From contig NZ_JACHIS010000001.1 of NCBI RefSeq assembly GCF_014203365.1, positions 4,836,001-4,900,000 of the forward strand: a stretch of 64,000 nucleotides of DNA. The letters run 5' to 3'. Position numbers and translations under genes: made by a program. Below the pieces are notes generated by a model that did not search any database, was not told the origin of the DNA, and saw only the letters and a list, made by a program, of their open reading frames with translations. This document shows positions 34,785 to 42,971 of this stretch, one piece after another (position 1 is the first letter of the stretch; each line of letters starts with the position of its first letter). The DNA is from Actinoalloteichus hymeniacidonis (GTDB taxonomy: Bacteria > Actinomycetota > Actinomycetes > Mycobacteriales > Pseudonocardiaceae).

Positions 34785-35935
34785 GACGGGTTCTCCGCAG
34801 GTATCCGCACCCGTACGAAGAATCCGCCGCCCGGCCGTTGTCCAGCCTGGAAGTCACCGCCGAGGACGTCGACCCGGTCACGTAGTCCGGTCAGTCCTCG
34901 TCCGCTGCCGCCGAGAGATGCGGCACGGGAGCCGGAATCATCGGTCCCGATCTCCACGGTGATCTCGTCCTCGGCGTGCTGCACCTGGACCGAGGTTCGG
35001 GCGCCCTTCGCGTATTTCAGGGCGTTGGTCAGAGCCTCCTGCACCACTCGATAGACGACCAGGTAGGCGCTGCCTGCCTGCTCCACAGGCTTGCCTTCCT
35101 GAATGAATTCCACCGGCTGGCCCGCCTGGCGTGTCTGCTCCACCAGGGTGTGGAGGCTGGCCGCGGGTGGTGAGCCCGCCTCGGTGTCGTAATCGGGGTT
35201 GAGGACGTCCAGCAGATGCCGCAGGTCGGTGATGGCCCGGCGACCGGTGGTGGCGACCGAGGTCAGAGACTGGTCGAGACGATCCGGCGCGGCGGTCAGA
35301 TATCGCGCCGCCTCGGCCTGTACGACCATCGATGTCACATGGTGAGTCACGACGTCATGGAGTTCGCGAGCGATGCGAGTCCGTTCGGCGGTTCGGGTCT
35401 CCTCGGCGATGAGGCGTCGGCGTTCGGCTTCTGCCGCTCTGGTGCGGCGCCACCACACCCCGATGAACCAGACGAGGACCACAGCGAGGTAAAAGGTCAC
35501 GAACTCACCGAGCGGCTCGCCATAACCGAGTTGGTTGAAGACGATCGTCAGCAGTACATATCCCACGGAGAGCACCAGCGCGGTGCTCCTTCGATACTGC
35601 TGGATGTGCGCGCCTGCGCTCAGCACTGCGAGGGAGAATCCGGTGCCCGCGAGGGTGTGGTAGCCAGCGATCTGGTCGATGCACAGCCCGATGGCGGTCA
35701 GGTAGAGACAGCCGGTGGGGATTCGTCTGCGGAAGGCGAGCGGCAGACATTGCAAGAGGACCGCCGCCAAAGCCAGCGCGTCGAAAGGGCGGTCCGGTAT
35801 CCCGCCGAGTCGGGTGCCGTGGCTGTGGAATGCGGGCATCAGGGAAGCACAGGCCAAGAGCAGCGCGACGGGGAGATCCCGGACCACAACGTCGAGTCGG
35901 CGCCAACTTTCCAGGACGCGCCGGCGGTTGATCAC
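34781..35935 (-). CDS. HisKA_3 sensor histidine kinase
   Basis: A 384-residue kinase. The N-terminal 160 residues have about five membrane helices with short loops. The dimerisation helix RTRIARELHDVVTHHVTSMV holds the phosphorylated His; the ATPase domain has VVQEALTNALKYAKGART (N box) and GRGLTGLRDRVDVLGGDF (G box). No extracytoplasmic sensor domain, so it may sense within the membrane. It works with the response regulator encoded by the overlapping downstream gene. Confidence 0.93.
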   Translation of the reverse strand: MINRRRVLESWRRLDVVVRDLPVALLLACASLMPAFHSHGTRLGGIPDRPFDALALAAVLLQCLPLAFRRRIPTGCLYLTAIGLCIDQIAGYHTLAGTGFSLAVLSAGAHIQQYRRSTALVLSVGYVLLTIVFNQLGYGEPLGEFVTFYLAVVLVWFIGVWWRRTRAAEAERRRLIAEETRTAERTRIARELHDVVTHHVTSMVVQAEAARYLTAAPDRLDQSLTSVATTGRRAITDLRHLLDVLNPDYDTEAGSPPAASLHTLVEQTRQAGQPVEFIQEGKPVEQAGSAYLVVYRVVQEALTNALKYAKGARTSVQVQHAEDEITVEIGTDDSGSRAASLGGSGRGLTGLRDRVDVLGGDFQAGQRPGGGFFVRVRIPAENPS

Positions 35936-36188
35936 CGGGGAATTGTAGTCGTGGGACGGATTCGGTCGGTGCGCCGACGGGACTGCTGCCGTCCGGCTGT
36001 CATCACCGGCGCGGCCGGTTCCGGCGTGTTGCGCCGTCGGGCATCGCGCCCCGCGACATCCTCGTGGCAGCGGACATGCCGCTGAGAATCGCCGTGCCAG
36101 GTCGGGTGGCTGGCTCCAGCTCCAGACGGCACGGCGATCATGTCGGTTTCCGCGCCCGCGAAGTCGATCTCATCGACGCCGACAGATG

Positions 36189-36230
36189 CTTAGCCCTTGC
36201 GCTAAGTATCAGCGTCGAGCCATACTTAGC
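36189..36230 (+). promoter_or_regulatory. Candidate ArsR-type operator
   Basis: GCTAAGTAT (36201-36209) and ATACTTAGC (36222-36230) are perfect 9-bp inverted repeats, 12 bases apart, ending three bases before the ATG. A third half-site CTTAGC is at 36189-36194. The position over the start of the ArsR-fusion gene suggests autorepression. Confidence 0.65.
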
Positions 36231-36233
36231 CAC

Positions 36234-37049
36234 ATGGCACAGTATTCGGCGCAACTCGACGGCGTGTTCGTCGCGCTCGCCGACCCGACCCGGCGAGCCG
36301 TCGTGCGGCGCCTCGGGCGCGGGCCGACGAGTGTCGGCGACCTCGCGCGTGAGTTCCCGATGACGCTCCCCTCGTTCATGAAGCATGTCCGGACGCTCGA
36401 ATCGAACGGGCTCATCCGCACGGTCAAGTCCGGCCGGGTACGCACCTGCGTGCTCAGCCGCGAGCGGCTCGCCCTCGTCGACGACTGGCTCGCCGAGCAG
36501 CGTCACATCTGGGAAGAACGCACCGACCGCCTCGAACAGTTCGTCACCGCCCGCCCCGGAGGAGAACACACCGTGAACCCTGATCTCGACCTGGCCCTGG
36601 AGCGGATCATTCGCGCCCCGCGCGCAACCGTGTGGAACGCGTGGACCGATCCGACCCGGCTCGCACAGTGGTGGATCCCGTCGCCGACCCGCTGCCAGGT
36701 GGACCGCCTCGAGGCTCGGCCCGGCGGGGCGTTCGTGACGCGGATGAGCGACGACGGAGCCGAGTTCGTCCCGCACCTTGACGCATGCTTCCTCGCCGTC
36801 GACGAACTCGAGCGGATCGTGTTCACCAACGCGGTCGACAGCTCATGGCGTCCGGCCGACCCCGCCCCGGTCGCGATGACCGCCACGATCACTTTCGGCG
36901 AGCACCCGGACGGCACGGACTACCGGATCGTCCTCCGCCACAGGGACCCAGAAGCCCGTGCGCTGCACGAAAAACTCGGCTTCGCCGACGGCTGGGGCAC
37001 CGTCGCGAGTCAGCTGGCCGCATTCGCCGAGAATGAGGCCGCACGATGA
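36234..37049 (+). CDS. ArsR-family regulator fused to an SRPBCC (AHSA1-like) domain
   Basis: A 271-residue fusion. Residues 1-95 are an ArsR winged helix (LADPTRRAVVRRLGRGPTSV, REFPMTLPSFMKHVRTLESN, GLIRTVKSGRVRTC). From about residue 115, LERIIRAPRATVWNAWTDPTR, LAQWWIPSP, RPGGAFVTRM and GWGTVASQLAAF match the AHSA1/START-like SRPBCC fold. The two are usually adjacent genes; a fusion gives a sensor in one chain. The start ATG at 36234 is fixed by the operator-like repeats before it. Overlaps the next gene in ATGA. Confidence 0.9.
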   Translation: MAQYSAQLDGVFVALADPTRRAVVRRLGRGPTSVGDLAREFPMTLPSFMKHVRTLESNGLIRTVKSGRVRTCVLSRERLALVDDWLAEQRHIWEERTDRLEQFVTARPGGEHTVNPDLDLALERIIRAPRATVWNAWTDPTRLAQWWIPSPTRCQVDRLEARPGGAFVTRMSDDGAEFVPHLDACFLAVDELERIVFTNAVDSSWRPADPAPVAMTATITFGEHPDGTDYRIVLRHRDPEARALHEKLGFADGWGTVASQLAAFAENEAAR

Positions 37050-37672
37050 AGATCACCCTCACCGAGTTCGTCACGCTCGATGGCGTCAGCCAGGGACCGG
37101 GCTCGCCGGAGGAGGACACCACAGGCGGTTTCGCCTGCGGCGGCTGGCTCGTGCCCTACCTCGACGAGACCTTCGTCCAGCGCACTTCCGAATGGCTCGA
37201 CGTCGCGGACGGCCTGCTATTCGGCAGACGTACCTACGAGGCGTTCGCGCGCGACTGGCCGGAGATTACCGATCCGGCCGATCCCTACACCGAGCGGATG
37301 AACACGCTGCCGAAGTACGTCGTGACGAACACCCTCACCGAGGGGGCCTGGCATCCCACGACCGTGCTGACCGGCGACCCGGTGCACTCGGTCGCCGAAC
37401 TCAAAGCACGACCGGGGCGGGAACTCCAGATCCACGGCAGTGCCTGCCTCGGCGACGCGCTGCTGTCGGCAGGCCTGATCGACGTGCTCCGGCTCGCCGT
37501 CGCGCCCGTGGTTCTCCGGACCGGCAGGCGCTTCCTGTCCGGACCCGGCCTGCCGTCCGGCCTCCGCCTCGTCCGCCACGAAGCGACGCCGAAAGGCCTG
37601 CTGCTTCTCGAGTACGAGCCGACGGACCAGGTACCCCAAGGCGAATACGAAGGCGTCACCGACTTCGTCTAG
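37046..37672 (+). CDS. Dihydrofolate reductase/RibD C-terminal domain protein
   Basis: A 208-residue protein of the DHFR-like RibD_C fold: MKITLTEFVTLDGVSQGPGS at the start, then GLLFGRRTYEAFARDWPE, YVVTNTL, ELQIHGSACLGDALLSAGLI and DVLRLAVAPVVLRTGRRFL. This family often accompanies ArsR/SRPBCC regulators. An NADPH reductase function is likely but the substrate is unknown. Translationally coupled to the preceding gene; its stop is one base from the convergent VOC gene. Confidence 0.9.
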   Translation: MKITLTEFVTLDGVSQGPGSPEEDTTGGFACGGWLVPYLDETFVQRTSEWLDVADGLLFGRRTYEAFARDWPEITDPADPYTERMNTLPKYVVTNTLTEGAWHPTTVLTGDPVHSVAELKARPGRELQIHGSACLGDALLSAGLIDVLRLAVAPVVLRTGRRFLSGPGLPSGLRLVRHEATPKGLLLLEYEPTDQVPQGEYEGVTDFV

Positions 37673-37673
37673 A

Positions 37674-38054
37674 TCACTGCACGCAGAACTCGTTTCCCTC
37701 CGGGTCGGCGAGCACGACCCAGTCGTCGGTCCGACTCAGCGGTGTCGCGCCGAGATCGATCAATCGCTGTGTCTCGGCGGCCAAGTCCTCACAGTGCAGG
37801 TCCAAGTGGACCCGGTTCTTCGTCGTCTTGGCCTCGCCGACGAGTTGGAAGAACAGCCTCGGCCCGATACCGCTGATCGGCTGGACAAGAACGAGTGGGT
37901 CATCCTCCGGGCCGTCGATCCCCTCGGCACGGAGTCGGGCGAGTTCCGCCTCGTCGTAGGGGGCCACCTCGTAATCGGTCAACGCCTCGGCCCAGAACTG
38001 GGCGAGCGAGGCCGGGTGTCCGCAGTCGACGACGATGTCCCGCAGCCGCGACAT
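37674..38054 (-). CDS. VOC (glyoxalase-like) family protein
   Basis: A 126-residue single-module protein of the Glyoxalase_6 type: LRDIVVDCGHPASLAQFWAE, PRLFFQLVGEAKTTKNRVHL, DLHCEDLAAETQRLIDLGAT and VVLADPEGNEFCVQ. The closing DPEGNEFC and HLDL elements are the family's conserved edge residues. Function unknown. ATG 38054 after GAAGGGAAGG is preferred over 38087. Confidence 0.88.
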   Translation of the reverse strand: MSRLRDIVVDCGHPASLAQFWAEALTDYEVAPYDEAELARLRAEGIDGPEDDPLVLVQPISGIGPRLFFQLVGEAKTTKNRVHLDLHCEDLAAETQRLIDLGATPLSRTDDWVVLADPEGNEFCVQ

Positions 38055-38102
38055 GGTGGGCGACCTTCCCTTCGGAGCAGTGTGCACATGGTAGGACGGG
38101 GA

Positions 38103-38417
38103 TCAGCCGAGGCCGCGTCCCACCACGATGGTCTCCACGGTCGACTCGATTTCGCCGCCTACCGGTATCAGGAACAGCATTATGGCCGCGCCCAGCACCA
38201 GGCCGAGTCCGCCGAGGACGGTCATGACGATGAAGGTTCGTCGGCCTCCGCCACCGCCACGGATTCCGACGACGCCGATGACCACCGCGATGAGGCCGAA
38301 CAGCGGTGCGGCCGGGAAAAAGGTAGGCACTGTGATCACCGCCGCAAGCGCAGCGATGAAGCCGGGGATCGCCAAGGCGAGGTTGATCTGCGTCGTCTGG
38401 TGTGTCGTCTCCGACAT
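38103..38417 (-). CDS. Small two/three-helix membrane protein A
   Basis: A 104-residue protein with hydrophobic segments (LALAIPGFIAALAAVITV, APLFGLIAVVIGVVGI and FIVMTVLGGLGLVLGAAIML) separated by a short Gly/Arg loop. It is a paralog of the protein encoded at 38521-38832: both begin MSETT and share the GLGLVL helix. Start ATG 38417 follows GGGGGAG. No known family. Confidence 0.7.
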   Translation of the reverse strand: MSETTHQTTQINLALAIPGFIAALAAVITVPTFFPAAPLFGLIAVVIGVVGIRGGGGGRRTFIVMTVLGGLGLVLGAAIMLFLIPVGGEIESTVETIVVGRGLG

Positions 38418-38520
38418 GTCCGCTCCCCCTGATGTGCTCTGTTGATCATCCACGGAACGCTCCGAGATCGGCAAGAGACCAGACAGCTCATCTCGGCCTG
38501 GTTCCTTGAGTAACTAGCGA

Positions 38521-38832
38521 TCAGACAGGGACACGTTCCACCACGGTGGTTCGCACCCCGCCCACTTCGCCGCCGCCTACCGACACCAAAACCAGCATCA
38601 TGGCCGAACTCAACACCAGACCGAGACCGCCGAGGACGATCACGACGATGAAGGCCCGGCGGCGGCCGCCGCGCCAGATACCGATGACTCCGATGCCTAC
38701 CGCGATGACGCTGAACAGCAGTGCGATCGGGAAATAGGCAACCAGCATGATCGTCGTTGCAAGCGCCGCCACGATGCCGGGAATCTCCAAGGCAACGTTG
38801 GCCTGCGCTTTCCGTCGTGTCGTCTCCGACAA
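38521..38832 (-). CDS. Small two/three-helix membrane protein B (paralog of A)
   Basis: A 103-residue protein: MSETTRRKAQANVALEIPGI at the start, then hydrophobic segments LFSVIAVGIGVIGIW and FIVVIVLGGLGLVLSSAMML. It aligns over its full length with the neighbour at 38103-38417. A tandem duplication is the simplest explanation. Function unknown. Confidence 0.7.
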   Translation of the reverse strand: MSETTRRKAQANVALEIPGIVAALATTIMLVAYFPIALLFSVIAVGIGVIGIWRGGRRRAFIVVIVLGGLGLVLSSAMMLVLVSVGGGEVGGVRTTVVERVPV

Positions 38833-38928
38833 GTCCGCCCCCTGGATGTGCTGCGCGCAATCGTTCCCGGGGTGGAATCAGCCCACAAGAGACCAAACAG
38901 GGCGTTTCCCACGCCCACAGAACGCAAA

Positions 38929-38958
38929 GGTGGGGAAGCCTGTGCAGGCTTCCCCACC
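38929..38958 (-). terminator. Terminator of the GH6 cellulase gene
   Basis: GGTGGGGAAGCCTG (38929-38942) and CAGGCTTCCCCACC (38945-38958) are perfect 14-bp inverted arms, about 45-75 bases after the GH6 stop on the minus strand, followed there by TTTGCG. Confidence 0.75.
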
Positions 38959-39001
38959 CGAGGTGGTGCGATTTCGCGCTCAGCGCGCGGAACTCACCCG
39001 G

Positions 39002-40405
39002 TCAGTTGAGGGGCGGGTGAGCATTCTCCAGCAGCTCCTGGAACTGCGCGGAGAACCAGTGCCCGGACAGCGGCGCGTCGGGAAGCGCACCGGACATGTT
39101 GTACTGGTTACGCGGGTTGCCCTCGTAGTTCGGGTCGCACATCTCGTCGAAGCCCTTGCCCTCGTCGTTCGGGATCTCCTCGCTGGCGCCGTCGGACTCT
39201 CCCGGCGGCTTGGCCCAGACGTAGGCGTCGATTCCGGCGGCGGGTGCGACGGTGGGACGCTCACCGAGGCCGGCACCGGACTGGTTGCACCAGTTGCCGA
39301 GGTGGATCCTGCGGTCATAGCGGCCGCCGTCCACGTACTCGTCGGCGCTGGTCTCGGGGCCGGGGCCCGTGGGACGCTCGGAGCCGCCCCAGCCGTTGCG
39401 GGAGGTGTCGATCAGCATCCCGACGTCGGAGTTGAAGCCGGAGGAAATGGCCTGCTGGCGGAACGCCTGGGCGAACGACAGTTCGTCCACATAGTTGTTC
39501 CAGTCGATCCAACTGGACTCGCCGCGGATCGGCTGACCGTTGATCGTGTCACCGATGGCGAAGTTGTCCTCGGTCAGAGCGCTGTAGTTCGCGGTGTTGG
39601 CGATGAAGCCGTGCACGTCGTCCGGGGTGGCACCGTTGGCGTTGGCGGCCTCGAAGAACAGGTTCGCGGACGGAGCGAAGTTGTCCTCCCAGCCGATCCA
39701 GCCGTGGTGACCGGCGTCGATGTAGTTGTAGACGTTGGGAATCGCACCGAGCTGGTCGAGCGCGTAGCCGACGCCGTTGACGTAGTTGCCGTTGGCCAGC
39801 ATCTCGTCGCACTGCGGGGTCGCGGTTTCCCGGCCACCGACGTTGGTGATCAGGTTCGGCAGCGAGTCGATCTCGATGATCGTCACGATGCGCAGGTCCG
39901 CGTAGGCCGGGTCGCTCAGGATCTCCGCGATCGGGTCGATGTACTCCGACTCGTACCGGGGCAGTTCGTCCGGTCCGAGCTCGCCGTTGGAGGCCAGCGC
40001 GGCGCAGTCGCGGCCGGGCAGGTTGTAGATGACGACCTGGAACAGGTCGGCGCCCTGGGTGACCGCCTCATCGAGATGGTCCCGAAGGCCGTAATCGCCC
40101 GTCGTGGGGCTGCCATTGCCTTCGATCGCACTGATCCGGTCCATCCAGACGAACGTGGGTTCGTCGGCGATCGCCGAGCCACCGGGCTCCGAGGCGGCAT
40201 TGGCCGCCCAGATCGGGTTCACGTAGGGCGTGGCGCCCTCATAGGGGTTGTCGACCCGCTGCTGGGTAGGCGTCGGGTCGTCGGCACCACTGGCGGTCTG
40301 CCCCACTGCGAGTAGTAGTCCGGAAGCGAGAACCAGCGCCGATGCTGCGGCGGTGCCGCGACGGCGACGTAATTGCTTCGCCTTACTTGGGGAGTCAGAT
40401 CTCAT
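39002..40405 (-). CDS. Secreted glycoside hydrolase family 6 cellulase (cellobiohydrolase type)
   Basis: A 467-residue enzyme with a Sec signal (RRRRGTAAASALVLASGLLL, cleaved near TASGA-DD). GH6 hallmarks: VVIYNLPGRDCAALASNGEL with the catalytic-acid region, IVTIIEIDSLPNLITN, YIDAGHHGWIGWEDNF, DVGMLIDTSRNGWGGSERPT and YVWAKPPGESDGAS. The LPGRDC and long loops fit processive exo-acting members acting from the non-reducing end of cellulose. No cellulose-binding module is attached, which is unusual for such enzymes. ATG 40405 follows AGGAG and lies 67 bp after a CebR-type box. Confidence 0.93.
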   Translation of the reverse strand: MRSDSPSKAKQLRRRRGTAAASALVLASGLLLAVGQTASGADDPTPTQQRVDNPYEGATPYVNPIWAANAASEPGGSAIADEPTFVWMDRISAIEGNGSPTTGDYGLRDHLDEAVTQGADLFQVVIYNLPGRDCAALASNGELGPDELPRYESEYIDPIAEILSDPAYADLRIVTIIEIDSLPNLITNVGGRETATPQCDEMLANGNYVNGVGYALDQLGAIPNVYNYIDAGHHGWIGWEDNFAPSANLFFEAANANGATPDDVHGFIANTANYSALTEDNFAIGDTINGQPIRGESSWIDWNNYVDELSFAQAFRQQAISSGFNSDVGMLIDTSRNGWGGSERPTGPGPETSADEYVDGGRYDRRIHLGNWCNQSGAGLGERPTVAPAAGIDAYVWAKPPGESDGASEEIPNDEGKGFDEMCDPNYEGNPRNQYNMSGALPDAPLSGHWFSAQFQELLENAHPPLN

Positions 40406-40471
40406 TTCGGCTCCTTGCTTATTCCTCACGACACCCTTGTCAGAGGCGGTGAGCGCTACGCAACGGACTTC

Positions 40472-40485
40472 TGGGAGCGCTCCCA
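40472..40485. promoter_or_regulatory. CebR/CelR-type operator
   Basis: TGGGAGCGCTCCCA is the exact 14-bp palindrome bound by the LacI-family cellobiose sensors CebR (Streptomyces) and CelR (Thermobifida). It is 67 bp before the GH6 start codon, so cellobiose-relieved repression is expected. The regulator gene is not in the window. Confidence 0.9.
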
Positions 40486-41054
40486 GAACTGACTGTACCA
40501 ATGTCGTAACAGGCTGAAAAGAGGGCGTAACGCGAAAATTGCGCTGGGGATCACCGAAAGTCCCGATGTTCAGCGCGGCATCGCGAAGGAAATCGCAGGT
40601 GGCGGCGGTTCGCCGCACTTCCGTGCTCACCCGAAGTCTGCTTAACCGATCACGAAAGACGTCAAGTAGGCCTCGATTCGGCCGAGTCGGTCACTGTTCG
40701 GTATCGACGCCAACGGAGACCCACAACCAGGAGACAATCCATTGACCTGGCGTTATGCGCTCAATGCGGCCACCGTCACCGAATTGTTCATGATCAGCAC
40801 ATTGCGCGCATCGGGGCCATTGACCTGCACGGGGACAACACCCGCACCCGCAGGACGATATCCGCAGGCGAGTGCGGCGAAGTGATGCGATTCGACCGGG
40901 ACGGCAGCCGTCCTTCTCCGTGGCACGTGGCAAGCAAGGCGACGCCGACCAGGCAAGATCAACGAGCCGACGGCCGGCCAGCGGTGGGAACGCTCCCACA
41001 CTAAGAACGATGCCCGCTGGCCCGGCCCAATCGGTGGGTCGGCAGGCTCGTCCA
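40486..41054. other. Upstream region of the GH6 gene; possible small ORF
   Basis: This is about 570 bp. A second palindrome, TGGGAACGCTCCCA, occurs at 40985-40998. Downstream of it on the minus strand a frame from a GTG near 40927 to the stop at 40753 reads 57 residues (ending LIMNNSVTVAALSA). It could be a small gene controlled by the box or chance; I recognise no family. Confidence 0.35.
40985..40998. promoter_or_regulatory. Second CebR-like box
   Basis: TGGGAACGCTCCCA differs from the consensus of the first box at one position. It lies 500 bp further upstream, next to no recognised cellulolytic gene. It could help loop repression of the GH6 promoter or control the small ORF at 40753. Confidence 0.6.
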
Positions 41055-41633
41055 TCACAACGGCGACGACAACGCCTCGGCCGCCGCAGTCAGGATCGCG
41101 GGCCAGGGCAGCGGGCGGACCGGCTTCTCGGCGGGTTCGGCCAGTGGGAACACTGCGGGCCCCTCGACCAGGATTGCCCCCGCCGAGCGCAACGCGGCCA
41201 GATGTCCCGGCCACGCCGGGTGCCGGGCATGCGCGGCATTGATCCTGGGAAACACCACCACCGGCACCGTCGGATCACCGAGTGCCTCGCCGAGCTGGGT
41301 GAGTGCCTGGTTGTCGCCGATCCCCAACGCGAGCTTCGCGACGGAGTTCGCCGAGGCCGGTGCGAAGACGTAGCAATCGACCGGCGGATGCGGACGCGCC
41401 TCGGTCGGAAGCCGGGATTGCGACCGCACCGGCAACCCGGTCGCAGCCGCGATCGCGTCGAGCTCGCCTGCGGCGGCCAGCCAGCGGGCCGCAGTCGGAG
41501 TCAGCGTCACGCCGACACGAAAACCCCTGTTCAGGGCAGGTTCGATCAGACCGGACCGCAGTTCTCCGAGGCCGCCGGTGGCTGCGGCCACCACACCGAT
41601 CATCGGGGCAGGCTGCGCGGAAGGCGGTGTCAC
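41055..41633 (-). CDS. Flavoprotein, HFCD family (PPC-decarboxylase-like)
   Basis: A 192-residue protein: IGVVAAATGGLGELRSGLIE in place of the usual GxTGS strand/loop, then VGVTLTPTAARWLAAAGEL, CYVFAPASANSVAKLALGIG (the flavin-binding PASANT-like motif) and PVVVFPRINAAHARHPAWPG. It belongs to the homo-oligomeric flavin-containing Cys decarboxylase superfamily (CoaC, EpiD, Dfp), but the decarboxylase's substrate-recognition clamp is not obvious. Function unclear; actinobacteria carry several such proteins. Confidence 0.8.
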   Translation of the reverse strand: MTPPSAQPAPMIGVVAAATGGLGELRSGLIEPALNRGFRVGVTLTPTAARWLAAAGELDAIAAATGLPVRSQSRLPTEARPHPPVDCYVFAPASANSVAKLALGIGDNQALTQLGEALGDPTVPVVVFPRINAAHARHPAWPGHLAALRSAGAILVEGPAVFPLAEPAEKPVRPLPWPAILTAAAEALSSPL

Positions 41634-41711
41634 CGACGGAGGTTAACGCGCGGCGATACCACCGACCAAGGTGCCCGCAGCCGCCACGAATCCGGCGAGG
41701 CTTCAGAGTGA

Positions 41712-42842
41712 TCAGCAGGCATCGGAGCCCAATCGGGTTGTCAGCCAGTGATGGAACTCGGCGATGTGGTGTTCGACCGGAACCAGGACACCGCCTCGGG
41801 CATAGGCGCGGGAGGCCATTGCCGGTTGGCAACGCTCACAGGCTTCGAAATCCTGTCGATTGACCCGATCGAACAATTCGACGGATGCCGAGACGTCCGC
41901 ACCGGATTCGACCACCTCGGTCGAATAGAGCCAATCGCATTCCACCAGGGTCCGGTCGGCGGACAGCGGATACATCCGATGCAGAATCACGTGGTCGGGG
42001 ACCAGATTGAGAAATACCTGCGGCCGAATGGTCGCGGCGTAGTAGCGGCGATCCTGATCCGGGGCGATATCCGGCAGGCTGTCGAATCCCGGTCGACCGT
42101 CCACGGTGAACCCTCGGGCCTCGGCGGCGAACTCGGCGCCGTGCCCCACGTAGTACTGGGCCGCGTACCCTTCCGCGAACTCGGGGAGGACCTCGGTCAG
42201 CTCGGGGTGGATCGTGGCGCAGTGATAGCACTCCATGAAGTTCTCGACGATCAGTTTCCAGTTCGCCGCGACGTCGTAGGAGATTCGTCGGCCGAGGGCG
42301 AGCTCCTCGACCCGGTAACGCTGCACCGCGGCCGGCGTGCCCAGCCGTTCGGTCACCGCGTCGATCACGGTGTCCTCGAAGGACGGCGGCTCGGCTGCCA
42401 GACATACCCAGAGGTAGCCCAACCACTGCCGGAGCCGCACGGGCAGCAGGCCGTACTCGGTGCGATCCACCGACCCCAGCGAGGCCAGGTTGGGCGCGGC
42501 GATCAGTCGCCCGTCCAGGCCGTAGGTCCAGGCGTGGTAGGGACATTGCAGGCTGCGTCGAACCGTCCCCTGCTCCGCGAGACATAACCGGGCCCCTCGG
42601 TGTCGGCAGATGTTGAGGAAGGCGCGCAGCTCGCCGTCTCGGCCGAGCACGATCAGGACGCTCTCCCTGCCGACCTGCACGGTTCGGAAGTCCCCGGCAA
42701 CACGCAGGTCGGCGGCCCGAGCCGCACAGATCCAGTCGGATTCGAAGATGCGCTCCTGCTCGGCCTCGAAGATCTTCTGATCGGTGTAGTAGTGACCGGG
42801 CAGGGTGGCAACCAGGGCCGTCGGGCCATCGGTGGTGGTCAT
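41712..42842 (-). CDS. Rieske aromatic-ring-hydroxylating-type oxygenase, GbcA-like
   Basis: A 376-residue alpha subunit. The Rieske cluster ligands are in CRHRGARL (C79, H81) and CPYHAW (C100, H103). The mononuclear iron site is in ENFMECYHCATIHPEL (H207, H212), the ECYHC-x3-H arrangement typical of quaternary-ammonium oxygenases (glycine betaine, stachydrine, carnitine types) rather than of ring dioxygenases. Here it is encoded downstream of a DMGDH-like gene, and a ferredoxin plus reductase are nearby, so N-demethylation of glycine betaine or a similar betaine is the best guess. Start ATG at 42842. Confidence 0.85.
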   Translation of the reverse strand: MTTTDGPTALVATLPGHYYTDQKIFEAEQERIFESDWICAARAADLRVAGDFRTVQVGRESVLIVLGRDGELRAFLNICRHRGARLCLAEQGTVRRSLQCPYHAWTYGLDGRLIAAPNLASLGSVDRTEYGLLPVRLRQWLGYLWVCLAAEPPSFEDTVIDAVTERLGTPAAVQRYRVEELALGRRISYDVAANWKLIVENFMECYHCATIHPELTEVLPEFAEGYAAQYYVGHGAEFAAEARGFTVDGRPGFDSLPDIAPDQDRRYYAATIRPQVFLNLVPDHVILHRMYPLSADRTLVECDWLYSTEVVESGADVSASVELFDRVNRQDFEACERCQPAMASRAYARGGVLVPVEHHIAEFHHWLTTRLGSDAC

Positions 42843-42971
42843 GATCTCTCGCCTCTCGAAGATGCCGGTCGAAGATGGCGTGCATCGACAGCGCGGACGT
42901 CGAAAGTGGTCGCCGCGCTGATCGGTCGGTCATCGGGCCCGGAACTCCCGGCGGCGGGGCCGGGCGGGTGT

